A DNA stretch of 64,000 bases from Gaiellasilicea sp963784895 (GTDB taxonomy: Bacteria; Actinomycetota; Thermoleophilia; Gaiellales; Gaiellaceae). The stretch is from assembly GCA_963784895.1 (NCBI GenBank), contig CAWATM010000010.1:62001-126000 (forward strand). The letters are read 5' to 3'. A program made the translations under genes and the position numbers. The notes beneath the pieces are model-generated. The model did no database searches and was not told the origin of the DNA. It was given only the letters and a program-made list of their open reading frames with translations. Shown one piece after another: positions 42,618-51,150 of this stretch (positions are counted from its first letter, which is position 1; the number at the start of each line of letters is the position of its first letter).

Positions 42618-43297
42618 CAATGGCTGGGGGCGAGCGGTTGTCGCTGCTGGAGCAGCTTGACGGTGAGCGCGCCGAAGACGAAGCCGCCGATGTGGGCGAA
42701 GAACGCGACACCGCCACCCTGCTCCGGGTGGGCGATCGAGGCGCTCCCGTCGAGGAGCTGAAAACCGAACCAGAAGAGGAGGAAGAAGGCCGCCGGGATC
42801 TCGCGCAGGACGAAGACGATGATCGTGAGCACCTTGGCCCGCGGGAGCAGCACGAGGTAGCCGCCGAGCACGGCCGAGATCGCGCCGCTGGCGCCGACGT
42901 TCGGGATCGTGCCCTCGAGCTCGCTCGCATAGCTCAGGGTCACAAACGACTGCACCGCCGTCGCCGCGACCCCGCCGAGGACATAGAAGAGGAGGAACCG
43001 GACGCGACCGAGCGCGTCCTCGAGGTTGTTGCCGAAGATCCAGAGGAAGAGCATGTTGCCGAGCAGATGAGCCCAGCCGCCGTGCATGAACATCGACGTG
43101 AAGACGGTGAGCAGCCAGCCCTGCCCGATCGTGGGACACGAGCCCTCCACCTCGCACGGGTGGTAGGCGAGCTCGTCGACCGACCCCTGCAGGTCGGGGA
43201 GCTGGTAGAGGACCCAGACAAGGATGTTCGCGACGATCAGCGCGTAGGTGACGAGCGGCCGCGAGCGGGTCGGCACGTTGTCGCGCAGCGGCAGCAT
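42617..43297 (-). CDS. Rhomboid family serine protease
   Basis: Intramembrane protease, 226 aa. Six membrane helices; HGGWAHLLGNMLFLWIFGNN carries the HxxxN oxyanion pattern, GASGAISAVLGG the catalytic Ser (GxSG near residue 145) and AHIGGFVFG the catalytic His. A Cys-containing loop (YHPCEVEGSCPTIG) between helices 1 and 2 resembles many bacterial forms. Substrate unknown. Confidence 0.92.
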   Translation of the reverse strand: MLPLRDNVPTRSRPLVTYALIVANILVWVLYQLPDLQGSVDELAYHPCEVEGSCPTIGQGWLLTVFTSMFMHGGWAHLLGNMLFLWIFGNNLEDALGRVRFLLFYVLGGVAATAVQSFVTLSYASELEGTIPNVGASGAISAVLGGYLVLLPRAKVLTIIVFVLREIPAAFFLLFWFGFQLLDGSASIAHPEQGGGVAFFAHIGGFVFGALTVKLLQQRQPLAPSH

Positions 43298-43325
43298 CGC
43301 GCCCGGATGCTATCCAGCCAGGACT

Positions 43326-43354
43326 TGACAGATAAAGACTTAGATAATATTCTG
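43326..43354 (+). promoter_or_regulatory. hsp20 promoter
   Basis: TTGACA (43326-43331), 17 bp, TATTCT (43349-43354): near-consensus and in an AT-rich island unlike the surrounding sequence. The spacer contains two imperfect direct repeats, GACTTGACAGATAA and GACTTAGATAA, which overlap the -35 and -10 and may be a regulator site. They do not match the HspR HAIR or CIRCE elements. Confidence 0.7.
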
Positions 43355-43389
43355 GCGTTGCAGTCAGATCAACGAGCAACGAAGGAGGA

Positions 43390-43869
43390 ATGGCTGTGGC
43401 AACACTGGTTCGCTGGGAGCCGATTCGCGAGCTGGCGACGCTGCAGACGGAGATGAGCCGGTTGATGAACGGCGTCTTCGAGGGCACCGGTCGCGCCGCG
43501 AACGAGTGGGTACCCGCGGTCGACGCGTGGGAGACCGAGCACGAGCTCGTCTACGCGTTCGATCTCCCGGGCGTGCCCGAGGAGCGGATCTCGGTCGAGC
43601 TGCACGACGACACGCTCACCGTCACCGCGACGCGGGAGCGCACGGACGAGCGAAGCGAGAACGGCTTCGTCCGCTTCGAGCGCCGCTTCGGCACCTTCAG
43701 CCGCGCCGTCGGCGTGCCGGCCGGCGTGACCGAGGACGGCGTTCAGGCCGACTACCACGACGGCGTGCTCGAGCTCCGGATCGCGAAGCCTGAAGAGCCA
43801 AAGCCCCGCCGGATCAAGCTCGGCGGCGCGCACCCGACGCTCGAGGGCGGGACCGAGCAGCAGCAGTGA
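43390..43869 (+). CDS. Hsp20 family small heat shock protein
   Basis: 159 aa alpha-crystallin-type chaperone that holds unfolding proteins. N-terminal arm VRWEPIRELATLQTEMSRLM, crystallin core (PAVDAWETEHELVYAFDLPG; FVRFERRFGTFSRAVGVPAG with the RRFG signature; YHDGVLELRIAKPE) and a short tail. AGGAGG is 4 nt before the ATG. Own promoter as noted. Confidence 0.94.
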   Translation: MAVATLVRWEPIRELATLQTEMSRLMNGVFEGTGRAANEWVPAVDAWETEHELVYAFDLPGVPEERISVELHDDTLTVTATRERTDERSENGFVRFERRFGTFSRAVGVPAGVTEDGVQADYHDGVLELRIAKPEEPKPRRIKLGGAHPTLEGGTEQQQ

Positions 43870-43874
43870 CGGCT

Positions 43875-43912
43875 CCGCGGTGGGCGGGCGCCGCACGGCG
43901 CTCGCCCCGCGG
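43875..43912 (+). terminator. Strong GC hairpin after hsp20
   Basis: CCGCGG (43875-43880) pairs with CCGCGG (43907-43912), and after a 2-nt bulge a further stem of about ten pairs forms around CAC, within 6 nt of the hsp20 stop. It ends a few bases before the ferritin -10 (43916). No U-run follows. Confidence 0.5.
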
Positions 43913-43927
43913 CGTTAGAGTCGCGGC

Positions 43928-44455
43928 ATGGCCGCCTTTCCCGAGGGGTTGAACGAGCAGGTCGGGCACGAATTCGCGGCCTCGCAGCAGTACGTTGCGA
44001 TCGCAGTCCACTACGACGCGCAGACGCTGCCGCGCCTCGCCGCGCACTTCTACCGGCAGGCGGTCGAGGAGCGCAACCACGCGATGATGATCGTCCAGTA
44101 CCTGCTCGACGCCGACGAGTCGACCGCCATCCCGGGCGTGGCAGCGCCGCAGACCGAGTTCGTGGACGTGGTCGAACCGGTGCGGCTCGCGCTCGAGCAG
44201 GAGAAGCGCGTCACCGAGCAGATCTCCGAGCTCGCGAAGCTCGCCCGCACCGAGGGCGACCTCGTCGGCGAGCAGTTCCTGCACTGGTTCCTGCAGGAGC
44301 AGCGCGAGGAGGTCTCGTCGATGGCCGCGCTCCTGACGGTCGTCGAACGCTCGCAGGACAATGTGATGCTGATCGAGGACTTCCTCGCCCGCGAGGCCGT
44401 GGGCGATGCTGGCAACGAGGCCGGGGCGCCCCCGGCGGCAGGCGGCGCGCTCTAG
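43928..44455 (+). CDS. Ferritin-like iron storage protein
   Basis: 175 aa four-helix-bundle protein. Ligands fit FtnA-type ferritin: HEFAASQQYVA in helix A, VEERNHAMMIVQYL with the ExxH pair in helix B, LEQEKRVTEQI in helix C and HWFLQEQREE in helix D. A Gly/Ala-rich tail ends the protein. TAGAGT lies 6 nt before the ATG, so the mRNA starts at the ATG. It stores iron and protects DNA from Fenton chemistry. Confidence 0.9.
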   Translation: MAAFPEGLNEQVGHEFAASQQYVAIAVHYDAQTLPRLAAHFYRQAVEERNHAMMIVQYLLDADESTAIPGVAAPQTEFVDVVEPVRLALEQEKRVTEQISELAKLARTEGDLVGEQFLHWFLQEQREEVSSMAALLTVVERSQDNVMLIEDFLAREAVGDAGNEAGAPPAAGGAL

Positions 44456-44469
44456 CGGAGAACGAGCCC

Positions 44470-45969
44470 TCAGGCGGGAGTCGGGATCGCTTCGCGGACG
44501 TGCTCGGCGACGGCTTCCATCTCGACCGCCGCGCCGGTGACGTCCTTGAGCAGCTCGTCCGCGTTTGGCCTCTGTCCGAGCCCCCACAGCTCGACGAGCA
44601 GCGAGCCGGCCTCGCGCTTCTTGAACCAGTCGCTGCCGAACTCCTCGCGCATGAAACTCGTCATCTGCGCCGAGAAGGCCCAGGCGCGCAGGTACGACGT
44701 CACGTAGTAGCCGGAATCGATGTCGGCGAGGTAGTCGGTCGGGCTCGGCTCGACCTTGAGCGCGTCGCCGAGGATCTCGACGTACCGGCCAGGCATTTCC
44801 GTCACGTCCGGCGCCGCGTGGAAATCGATCTCGTAGAGCAGCTTCGCGCAGTAGCGGCGGACGTAGAAAAGGAGCTGCACGGCGCCCTCGGCCGCGAAGA
44901 CGTCCGGCCGCGGGAAGCTGAGCATGCTCGTGAGCCAGGCGCGGTCGTCGATCAGGTGATCGAAGAGCATCGCCCAACCCTCGGTGACCGCGTTGTCGCC
45001 GAGCCGCTTCTCCTCCATCTTCAGGCTCGGGTTCGTGAAGGCGAAGTGTTCGGTGTGGCCGGCCTCGTGGAAGAGCGCGTACCAGTCGTCCGGCCCGCCC
45101 TGGGGCTGGATCACGAGCATCACTCTGTCCGGGATCTCGATCGGGGCGCAGAACGCGCGCGGGCTCTTGGTCGGCCGTTCCTCGACGTCGAGATGGACGT
45201 TCTGCTGCGCATCGAGGTCGATCCCGAGGCCGGAGAGCGTCCCGCGCAGCGCCGGCAGCATCCGGTCGGCCGGGAATGCCTCGTCCCAGCCCGAGCCTCG
45301 GAAGAAGCGGCGGACATCCCAGCGCTCGGCCTCGCCGAGGCCGACGCCGACGCGCTCGCGGAGGACGCGGTCCATCGAGTCCTCGTACAGGCGCTCGGTC
45401 GCGTCGAGGAAGGCGCGACACTGGGCTGCGAGACCTTCGAGGTCGTACTGGAACCGGTCGCGGTAGAGGTGGAAGTAGGTCGGTGCGCCGAGGTCGGGCA
45501 TCGCACGCTGCGTCGTGTGGACGGCGTCGAGGTAGAGCGGGTTCAGGTGCTCCTCGGTGAGATCGTTCCGCGCCGCCTCGAGCCGTGCGCGCGTGTCGCG
45601 CTCTGCGGTGTTCGCGATCGTCGGTGGCAGCATCCGATAGCCGACCGCCTCGCCTTCGTGCTGGATCTCGAGCCTCGTCTCGCTCTCGGCGATCTTCTCC
45701 GCGTGCTCGCGCGTGAGTTCGCCGAGGTAGCCCTCGCACCCGAACCGAAAGAGCTCGAGGTTCTGCCGGCCCTCGACCGAATCGCCGATGCGTCGGATCG
45801 TGTCGAGGTCCGTGAGGTCAGCGTGACGCTCGTAGATCGCGCGCAGCTCGAAATCGGGCTTCAGGCCTGCGTAGTGGAGGTAGTACTCCTCGTCGAGCTC
45901 GGCGATGAAGCGGTCGGCGCCGGCGCGATAGCCGTCGAGCTCGCGCTCACTCGGGGTGCCGTCGGTCAC
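44470..45969 (-). CDS. M3-like zinc metallopeptidase
   Basis: 499 aa, cytoplasmic, mainly helical. Zinc site in WYALFHEAGHTEHFAFTN (HExxH near residue 302) and the third ligand Glu in NAVTEGWAMLFDHLIDD about 26 residues later, as in thimet/oligopeptidase F enzymes. The N-terminal half (ELDEEYYLHYAGLKPDFELR) is the helical lid. It cuts small peptides. Its ATG is 20 nt from the divergent yjbQ-like gene. Confidence 0.8.
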   Translation of the reverse strand: MTDGTPSERELDGYRAGADRFIAELDEEYYLHYAGLKPDFELRAIYERHADLTDLDTIRRIGDSVEGRQNLELFRFGCEGYLGELTREHAEKIAESETRLEIQHEGEAVGYRMLPPTIANTAERDTRARLEAARNDLTEEHLNPLYLDAVHTTQRAMPDLGAPTYFHLYRDRFQYDLEGLAAQCRAFLDATERLYEDSMDRVLRERVGVGLGEAERWDVRRFFRGSGWDEAFPADRMLPALRGTLSGLGIDLDAQQNVHLDVEERPTKSPRAFCAPIEIPDRVMLVIQPQGGPDDWYALFHEAGHTEHFAFTNPSLKMEEKRLGDNAVTEGWAMLFDHLIDDRAWLTSMLSFPRPDVFAAEGAVQLLFYVRRYCAKLLYEIDFHAAPDVTEMPGRYVEILGDALKVEPSPTDYLADIDSGYYVTSYLRAWAFSAQMTSFMREEFGSDWFKKREAGSLLVELWGLGQRPNADELLKDVTGAAVEMEAVAEHVREAIPTPA

Positions 45970-45989
45970 GGCTGCCTAGGATACGCGCC

Positions 45990-46388
45990 GTGCGCGAGTT
46001 CAGTGTCACAACGCAGAAGCGGAGCCAACTCGTCGACATCACCGAGCTCGTGCGCGCGGCGCTCGGCGAGCTGGACGGCGCCGGCGCGGCGCTCGTCTAC
46101 GTCCCGCACACGACGGCGGGTGTGACGATCAACGAGCACGCCGATCCTGCCGTGGCGCGCGACTTCGAGGTCGCGCTCGAGCGGATCGTCTCCGAGGACT
46201 GGCCGTGGCAGCACATCGAGGAGGGCGAGGAGAACGCGCCGACGCACATCCGCGCCGCCTTCATGGGCTCGGAGGTCGTCATCCCCGTCCGGGACGGGAA
46301 GCTCGCGCTCGGCACCTGGCAGGGGATCTTCTTCTGTGAGTTCGACGGTCCCAGGGAGCGTTCTGTCTACGTGACGACCCTCTCGTGA
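45990..46388 (+). CDS. YjbQ/UPF0047 family protein (secondary thiamine-phosphate synthase)
   Basis: 132 aa. The family signature is YVPHTTAGVTINEHADPAV, followed by HIEEGEENAPTHIRAAFMGS and GTWQGIFFCEFDGPRERSVY. Members show weak thiamine-phosphate synthase activity in E. coli, though their main role is not known. GTG start stands 7 nt after TAGGAT (45977-45982). It ends overlapping an ABC transporter gene by 4 nt. Confidence 0.92.
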   Translation: MREFSVTTQKRSQLVDITELVRAALGELDGAGAALVYVPHTTAGVTINEHADPAVARDFEVALERIVSEDWPWQHIEEGEENAPTHIRAAFMGSEVVIPVRDGKLALGTWQGIFFCEFDGPRERSVYVTTLS

Positions 46389-47272
46389 TCGAGGTCGACG
46401 GGCTCAGCAAGCGGTTCGGGAAGACGCAGGCCGTCGCTGGGCTGAGCTTCCGGGTCGAGCCGGGCACGATCACGGGCTTCCTCGGGCCGAACGGCGCCGG
46501 CAAGTCGACGACGCTGCGCTCCGTGCTCGGGCTCGTGCATCCCGACGCGGGCAGTGCGACCGTTCTCGGCGTCCCCTATGGCGAGCTCCACCGGCCGCTG
46601 CACCGGGTCGGCGCCGTGCTCGAGGCGAGTGAGGTGCACCCGGGCCGTAACGGGCGAAACCACCTGCGCGTGCAGGCGGCCGCCGCCGGGATTCCGGCGT
46701 CACGCGTGGAGGAGGTGCTCGCGCTCGTCGACCTGACCGCGGCCGGCAAGCGGCGGGTCAAGGGCTACTCGCTCGGGATGCGCCAGCGGCTCGGGCTCGC
46801 GACCGCCCTGCTCGGCGATCCCGAGGTGCTCGTGCTCGACGAGCCCGCGAACGGGCTCGACCCGGCCGGGATCCGCTGGCTGCGGGACTCTCTCCGCGCG
46901 CTCGCCGCCGAGGGCCGCACGATCCTCGTCTCGAGCCACGTTCTCTCCGAGGTCGCGCAGACCGCCGACCGGGTCGTGATCATCCACCGCGGCAGGCTGA
47001 TCCAGCAGGCGGCGATGGCCGACGTGCTCGCCGGCGCGAGCGGCTCGACCCGCGTTCGGACGCCGGACGCGGAGCGCCTCCGCGCAGTTCTCGCCGCCGA
47101 GAGCGTGACTGTCTCTAGTGCCGAGGACGGCGCACTGATTGTGGCCGTGCCTCCGGAACGGATCGGCGAGCTCGCGGCCGCGAACGGCGTCGTCCTGCAC
47201 GAGCTCAGCGTCGAGCGCGCGACGCTCGAGGAGGTCTTCCTGGAGCTGACCGGCGGGGAGACGACCGAATGA
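46385..47272 (+). CDS. ABC-2 type transporter ATP-binding protein
   Basis: 295 aa. Walker A GPNGAGKST near 38, signature YSLGMRQRLGLA, Walker B VLVLDEPANGLDPAG and switch His in VSSHVLSE. The last 80 residues form the C-terminal extension common in DrrA-like proteins. GTG overlaps the preceding gene; the next gene, its permease, overlaps by 4 nt. Substrate unknown. Confidence 0.92.
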   Translation: MIEVDGLSKRFGKTQAVAGLSFRVEPGTITGFLGPNGAGKSTTLRSVLGLVHPDAGSATVLGVPYGELHRPLHRVGAVLEASEVHPGRNGRNHLRVQAAAAGIPASRVEEVLALVDLTAAGKRRVKGYSLGMRQRLGLATALLGDPEVLVLDEPANGLDPAGIRWLRDSLRALAAEGRTILVSSHVLSEVAQTADRVVIIHRGRLIQQAAMADVLAGASGSTRVRTPDAERLRAVLAAESVTVSSAEDGALIVAVPPERIGELAAANGVVLHELSVERATLEEVFLELTGGETTE

Positions 47273-48018
47273 CCGCCATCGTCCGCTCGGAGCTGCTCAA
47301 GATCCGCACGACCCGCGGCTGGTGGGCCTATTTGCTGGTGCTCGTCGGCCTCGTCGGGATCGGCACGGCGGCGGAGGTCGGTTCCCGTTCGGTGGACGAG
47401 CGCCGCGGACTCGACTTCCAGCTCGCACTCGTCGACCTGATCGGGATCACGTCGCTGCTCGCGATCATCCTCGGCATCACGATGGTGACCACCGAGTTCC
47501 GGCACGGGACAATCACGCCGACCCTGCTCGCGACTCCCGGACGCGAACGGGTGCTGGCGGCGAAGGCCGTTGCGGGCGTGCTCGTCGCGGTTCTCTTCGC
47601 CGTGCTGGCGATCCTGGTGGTCATCGTCGTCGCCTCGATCTGGACCGGGATCGACGGCGGGCAGCTCGCGCTCACCGACGGCGATGTCGTCGAGCGCGCC
47701 GGGACGACCGTGCTCGGAGTCGTGCTCTGGCTGCTGTTGGGGATTGCGATCGGCTCGGTCGTGCACAGCCAGGTGACGGCGCTCGTCGGCACGCTCGTCT
47801 GGCTCTTTCTCGTCGAGACGCTCCTGGTCGGCCTCCTCGGGTTGCTCGACGCCGAGGGGATCGGGGAGTACCTGCCCTTCCACGCGCTCGACGGCGCCGA
47901 CGGCACCGGCGGCGACAACCTGCTCGCCTACGGACCGGCGCTCGCCGTCACCTGCGGCTGGATCGCACTCCTCGGCGCCGCCGGCTTCGTCAGAACCCGC
48001 CGCCGCGACATCACCTAG
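47269..48018 (+). CDS. ABC-2 type transporter permease
   Basis: 249 aa with six membrane helices (ITSLLAIILGITMVTTEFRH; VLVAVLFAVLAILVVIVVAS; LGVVLWLLLGIAIGSVVHSQ). The TTEFRHGTITPTLLATPGRE segment is typical of ABC-2 permeases that extrude drugs or lipids. It is coupled to the ATP-binding gene by a 4-nt overlap (ATGA). Confidence 0.87.
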   Translation: MTAIVRSELLKIRTTRGWWAYLLVLVGLVGIGTAAEVGSRSVDERRGLDFQLALVDLIGITSLLAIILGITMVTTEFRHGTITPTLLATPGRERVLAAKAVAGVLVAVLFAVLAILVVIVVASIWTGIDGGQLALTDGDVVERAGTTVLGVVLWLLLGIAIGSVVHSQVTALVGTLVWLFLVETLLVGLLGLLDAEGIGEYLPFHALDGADGTGGDNLLAYGPALAVTCGWIALLGAAGFVRTRRRDIT

Positions 48019-48027
48019 GCTCAGGTC

Positions 48028-49401
48028 ATGGCCGCGCCGGTTCGCAAGGACGAGGAGGTCGACCTCCAGATCGACTCGCTCGCCTACGGCGGCAACGGTG
48101 TCGCGCGCCTGGACGGCTTCGTGGTCTTCGTTCGCCGCGGGCTTCCGGGCGACCGCGTCCGTGCCCGAGTGACGAAGGTGAAGCGGGGCTTTGCGGAGGC
48201 GCTCGCGGTCGACGTGCTCGAGCCGTCGCCGAACCGGGTCGACGCCCCGTGCGACCACTACCCCGCCTGCGGCGGCTGCCGCTTCCAGGACCTCGCCTAC
48301 GAGGTGCAGGCGGCGGCGAAGGAGGAGCAGGTGCGCGACGCTCTCAAGCGGATCGGTGGGATCCCGGCTGCCCCCGTCGAGCCGATCCTGCCCGCGGTCT
48401 CGCAGTTCTTCTACCGCAACAAGCTCGAGTACTCGTTCACGCAGACGCCGTCGGGCCCTGCGCTCGGTTTCCACAAGGCCGGCCGCTGGGACGAGGTGCT
48501 CGAGATCGAGCGTTGCTGGCTGACGACGGACCTCGGCAATGCGGTCCGGAACGCCGTCCGCGACTGGGCACGCGAGGAGAACCTTGACGCGTACGACCAG
48601 GCCGAGCACACCGGCTATCTTCGCCACCTCGTCTACCGGGAGGGGCGCAACACGGGCCAGGTGCTCGTCATGCTCGTGACCGCGCCAGGGGAGAAGTTCG
48701 AGCGCGACTACCTCGTCGAGGTGCTGCGGCGCTTCCCCGAGGTGAAGTCGATCCACTGGGCGATCAACGACCAGCCGTCCGAGGTGACGAACCTCCCTTC
48801 GACGCTGCTCTGGGGCGACGACGCGATCGAGGAGGAGCTGCTCGGCCAGCGCTTCCGCATCCGGCCGAATGCCTTCCTACAGACGAACACCGAGATGGCG
48901 GAGCGGCTCTACGCGCTCGCGATCGAGTACGCCGGGCTGACCGGCGCCGAGACGGTGTACGACCTCTACTGCGGCACGGGCACGATCGGGCTCTCACTTG
49001 CGAAGCGTGCGCTATCGGTGTGGGGCGTCGACATCTCCGAGGAGTCGATCGCCTGCGCACTCGAGAATCTCGACCTGAACCAGATCGGCAACGCGGCCTT
49101 CTTCGCCGGCAACGTCGGCCAGGTGCTCGAGGAGCTGGCCGAGCGCGCCGGCCCGGCCGACGTCGTCGTGGTCGATCCGCCGCGGGCCGGCCTCGCCGGC
49201 AAGGCGCTGCGTCGCACGGGCGAGCTCGGCGCGCCCAAGCTCGTCTACATCTCCTGCAACCCGACGACGCTCGCGTCGGACGTCAAGGTGCTGCGCGAGC
49301 AGTACGGCTACGAGCTCGTCCGGACGAAACCTGTCGACATGTTCCCGCACACGCCGCACGTCGAGACGGTATCGCTGCTGACGCGCGACCCGGCCGCCTA
49401 G
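48028..49401 (+). CDS. TrmA/RlmD-family RNA (uracil-5-)-methyltransferase
   Basis: 457 aa. Residues 1-65 are a TRAM domain (VDLQIDSLAYGGNGVARLDG), followed by an iron-sulfur site CDHYPACGGC near 75, the SAM-binding VYDLYCGTGTIGLSLAKR near 313, catalytic VVVDPPRAGL near 380 and SCNP near 408 (catalytic Cys). This is the m5U methyltransferase layout of rRNA/tRNA enzymes; 23S rRNA is the likeliest target. TAGGCT lies 6 nt before the ATG, so it is leaderless and has its own promoter although it follows the ABC genes by 9 nt. Confidence 0.9.
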   Translation: MAAPVRKDEEVDLQIDSLAYGGNGVARLDGFVVFVRRGLPGDRVRARVTKVKRGFAEALAVDVLEPSPNRVDAPCDHYPACGGCRFQDLAYEVQAAAKEEQVRDALKRIGGIPAAPVEPILPAVSQFFYRNKLEYSFTQTPSGPALGFHKAGRWDEVLEIERCWLTTDLGNAVRNAVRDWAREENLDAYDQAEHTGYLRHLVYREGRNTGQVLVMLVTAPGEKFERDYLVEVLRRFPEVKSIHWAINDQPSEVTNLPSTLLWGDDAIEEELLGQRFRIRPNAFLQTNTEMAERLYALAIEYAGLTGAETVYDLYCGTGTIGLSLAKRALSVWGVDISEESIACALENLDLNQIGNAAFFAGNVGQVLEELAERAGPADVVVVDPPRAGLAGKALRRTGELGAPKLVYISCNPTTLASDVKVLREQYGYELVRTKPVDMFPHTPHVETVSLLTRDPAA

Positions 49402-49478
49402 CGCCAGAGTCACGCCGAGCCGCTCCGGGTGGTCGGGCGGCCTCGGCGAGTACGGGCCTCGTTCGTCGCCGCGGGGTG

Positions 49479-50543
49479 CTAGCGGCGCTCGCGCTTGAGG
49501 CGCTCGATCTTGTCCTCGTCGGCGGCGAGCTGCTCCGGGTGGACGACGTCGAGGTAGCTCGAGATCTCATCCTGCGGGACGATCACGAGGCCGTAGGGGA
49601 GGTCGTGGACGAGCACCGGCCCCTCGTCCTCGCCGGCGAGCGTGAGCCGGCAGCGAACGCCGCGGCCGCCCGGCTCCGGCTCGACGGAGAAGACCTGAGC
49701 CGGATCGAGCGGTCCCACGGACGCGTTCAGCGGCGGCCGGTCGCGGGTCAGCAGGACGATCCTGGACGGCGTGCGCTCGATCACGTCGGCGTCGAGGTCG
49801 TAGAAGCGCTCGTCGGTGCGGCCGTAGATGCGGGCAGGCGCGCGGCCCCGCCGCCTGAGCGCCGCCCAGAGCAGATCGGCGTTCGGGAGCAGGAAGCCGA
49901 CGCAGATCGCAGGGAGAGCCGGCAGACCGGAGACGTCGGTGGTGGCGGTCACGATCAACGTCACACCGAGCAGGACGGTCATCGCGAGCCAGGTCCAGGC
50001 GACGCGCAGCCCGAAGCGGTCGGCAGCGGCGAGGAAGAGCGAGAAGAAGAGGATGTCCGGCGGCCCCAGGTTCGCCGTCGAGTCCTCGCCGGGGACGCGG
50101 AAGGCGATCGAGACGTTGTCGAAGACCTGAGGCTGCTCCTCGACCACGTACTCGGTCGGCCCCTGCCAGACCGAGATCGCGTCGACCCACGGGATCACGA
50201 CCGCGATCAGTGCCGCCCACATCACATTCTCGAACCAGGACAGGAACCAGAAGCCGAGACAGACGAGTGCATACAGCTTCGCCAGATTGTTGAGGACGTC
50301 CAGCTCGGTGACGTGGAACAGCACCGCGAGCGCGACGAGCATCAGCCCCGCCGGCAGGATCAGCCGGTGGCCCCGGAGCGGCAGCAGCAGCCAGACGAGC
50401 GCGAATGTGGCCGGGAAGAGAACGCCCGTCAGGAAGATCAGGTCGGGCCAGAGGCTCGCGTCCCAGAGCCGGTCGGCGCCGGCGGTGTAGAGGGCGAGCG
50501 CGGCGGTCAGCCCCGCGAACGCTGCCCAACGCTGCCGGCTCAA
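49479..50543 (-). CDS. Multi-pass membrane protein, hypothetical
   Basis: 354 aa with about seven N-terminal membrane helices (LIFLTGVLFPATFALVWLLL, LILPAGLMLVALAVLFHV, ALIAVVIPWVDAISVW) and a cytoplasmic C-terminal domain of about 130 residues (RIYGRTDERFYDLDADVIER; EEDIQ-like acidic turns; ending DEDKIERLKRERR). No family recognised. TTG start overlaps the stop of the upstream gene by 4 nt. Confidence 0.65.
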   Translation of the reverse strand: MSRQRWAAFAGLTAALALYTAGADRLWDASLWPDLIFLTGVLFPATFALVWLLLPLRGHRLILPAGLMLVALAVLFHVTELDVLNNLAKLYALVCLGFWFLSWFENVMWAALIAVVIPWVDAISVWQGPTEYVVEEQPQVFDNVSIAFRVPGEDSTANLGPPDILFFSLFLAAADRFGLRVAWTWLAMTVLLGVTLIVTATTDVSGLPALPAICVGFLLPNADLLWAALRRRGRAPARIYGRTDERFYDLDADVIERTPSRIVLLTRDRPPLNASVGPLDPAQVFSVEPEPGGRGVRCRLTLAGEDEGPVLVHDLPYGLVIVPQDEISSYLDVVHPEQLAADEDKIERLKRERR

Positions 50544-51127
50544 TACGGTGGCAGCTCGGAATACCAGACGCCGACGGCCTTGAACGCGTTCCAGAAGGCC
50601 GTCTTCGCAGGCGCCTCGTCGAGCGCGGTGTCGATGTCCGGGACGACGAGTGCCTCGACCGTCGCCGTGTAGCGCTGCAGCCCCTCGGCGGCGGAGTCGA
50701 GCTCGTCGGCGAGCGGGAAGCGGAGCGCGTTCACGAACGCGACCGTCTCCTCGCCCATCAGCACGAGCAGCTTCGGCTGGACGATGTGCAGCTCGCGCGT
50801 CAACCAGGGTGCCGCCTCCTCGAAGCTCTCGCCGCCGAACTTGAGGCAGTTGGTGCCGTAGACGGCCATGGGGTCGACGTGCAGCCGCTGCAGCGACTTC
50901 TTCAGCGCCTCGCCCGCTCGGCCGAAGAACGCGACGCCTTCGTCGATCTCCCAGGCCTTCGGTGAGTGCTTGAGCAGGAAGATGTCCGCGAGCGGATGGC
51001 CCGAGCCGAGTACGGGAACGTGAGTGGCGTCACCTGCGCGGCCGATCTCGTGACCGAGCTCGTTGATCTCGGAGATCGCCTTCTGCAGGTAACGCTCGTA
51101 AATCTCGTCGGTCGATGCGGCAGCCAC
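50540..51127 (-). CDS. Uracil-DNA glycosylase superfamily protein, active site lost
   Basis: 195 aa with the UDG fold: FFGRAGEALKKSLQRLHVD and YGTNCLKFGGESFEEAAPWL match the family-4/5 order, then IVQPKLLVLMGEETVAFVNA. The catalytic GEAPGxxED loop is replaced by LLKHSPKAWEIDEGVAFF, the final HPS motif is missing, and only one Cys remains, so no 4Fe-4S cluster. GTG start is 8 nt after GAGGAGAG. It may bind DNA without cutting. It lies between a membrane protein gene and the fused glycosyltransferase-PHP gene. Confidence 0.78.
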   Translation of the reverse strand: MAAASTDEIYERYLQKAISEINELGHEIGRAGDATHVPVLGSGHPLADIFLLKHSPKAWEIDEGVAFFGRAGEALKKSLQRLHVDPMAVYGTNCLKFGGESFEEAAPWLTRELHIVQPKLLVLMGEETVAFVNALRFPLADELDSAAEGLQRYTATVEALVVPDIDTALDEAPAKTAFWNAFKAVGVWYSELPPY

Positions 51128-51150
51128 GGGCGTCTCTCCTCGGTTCGCGC

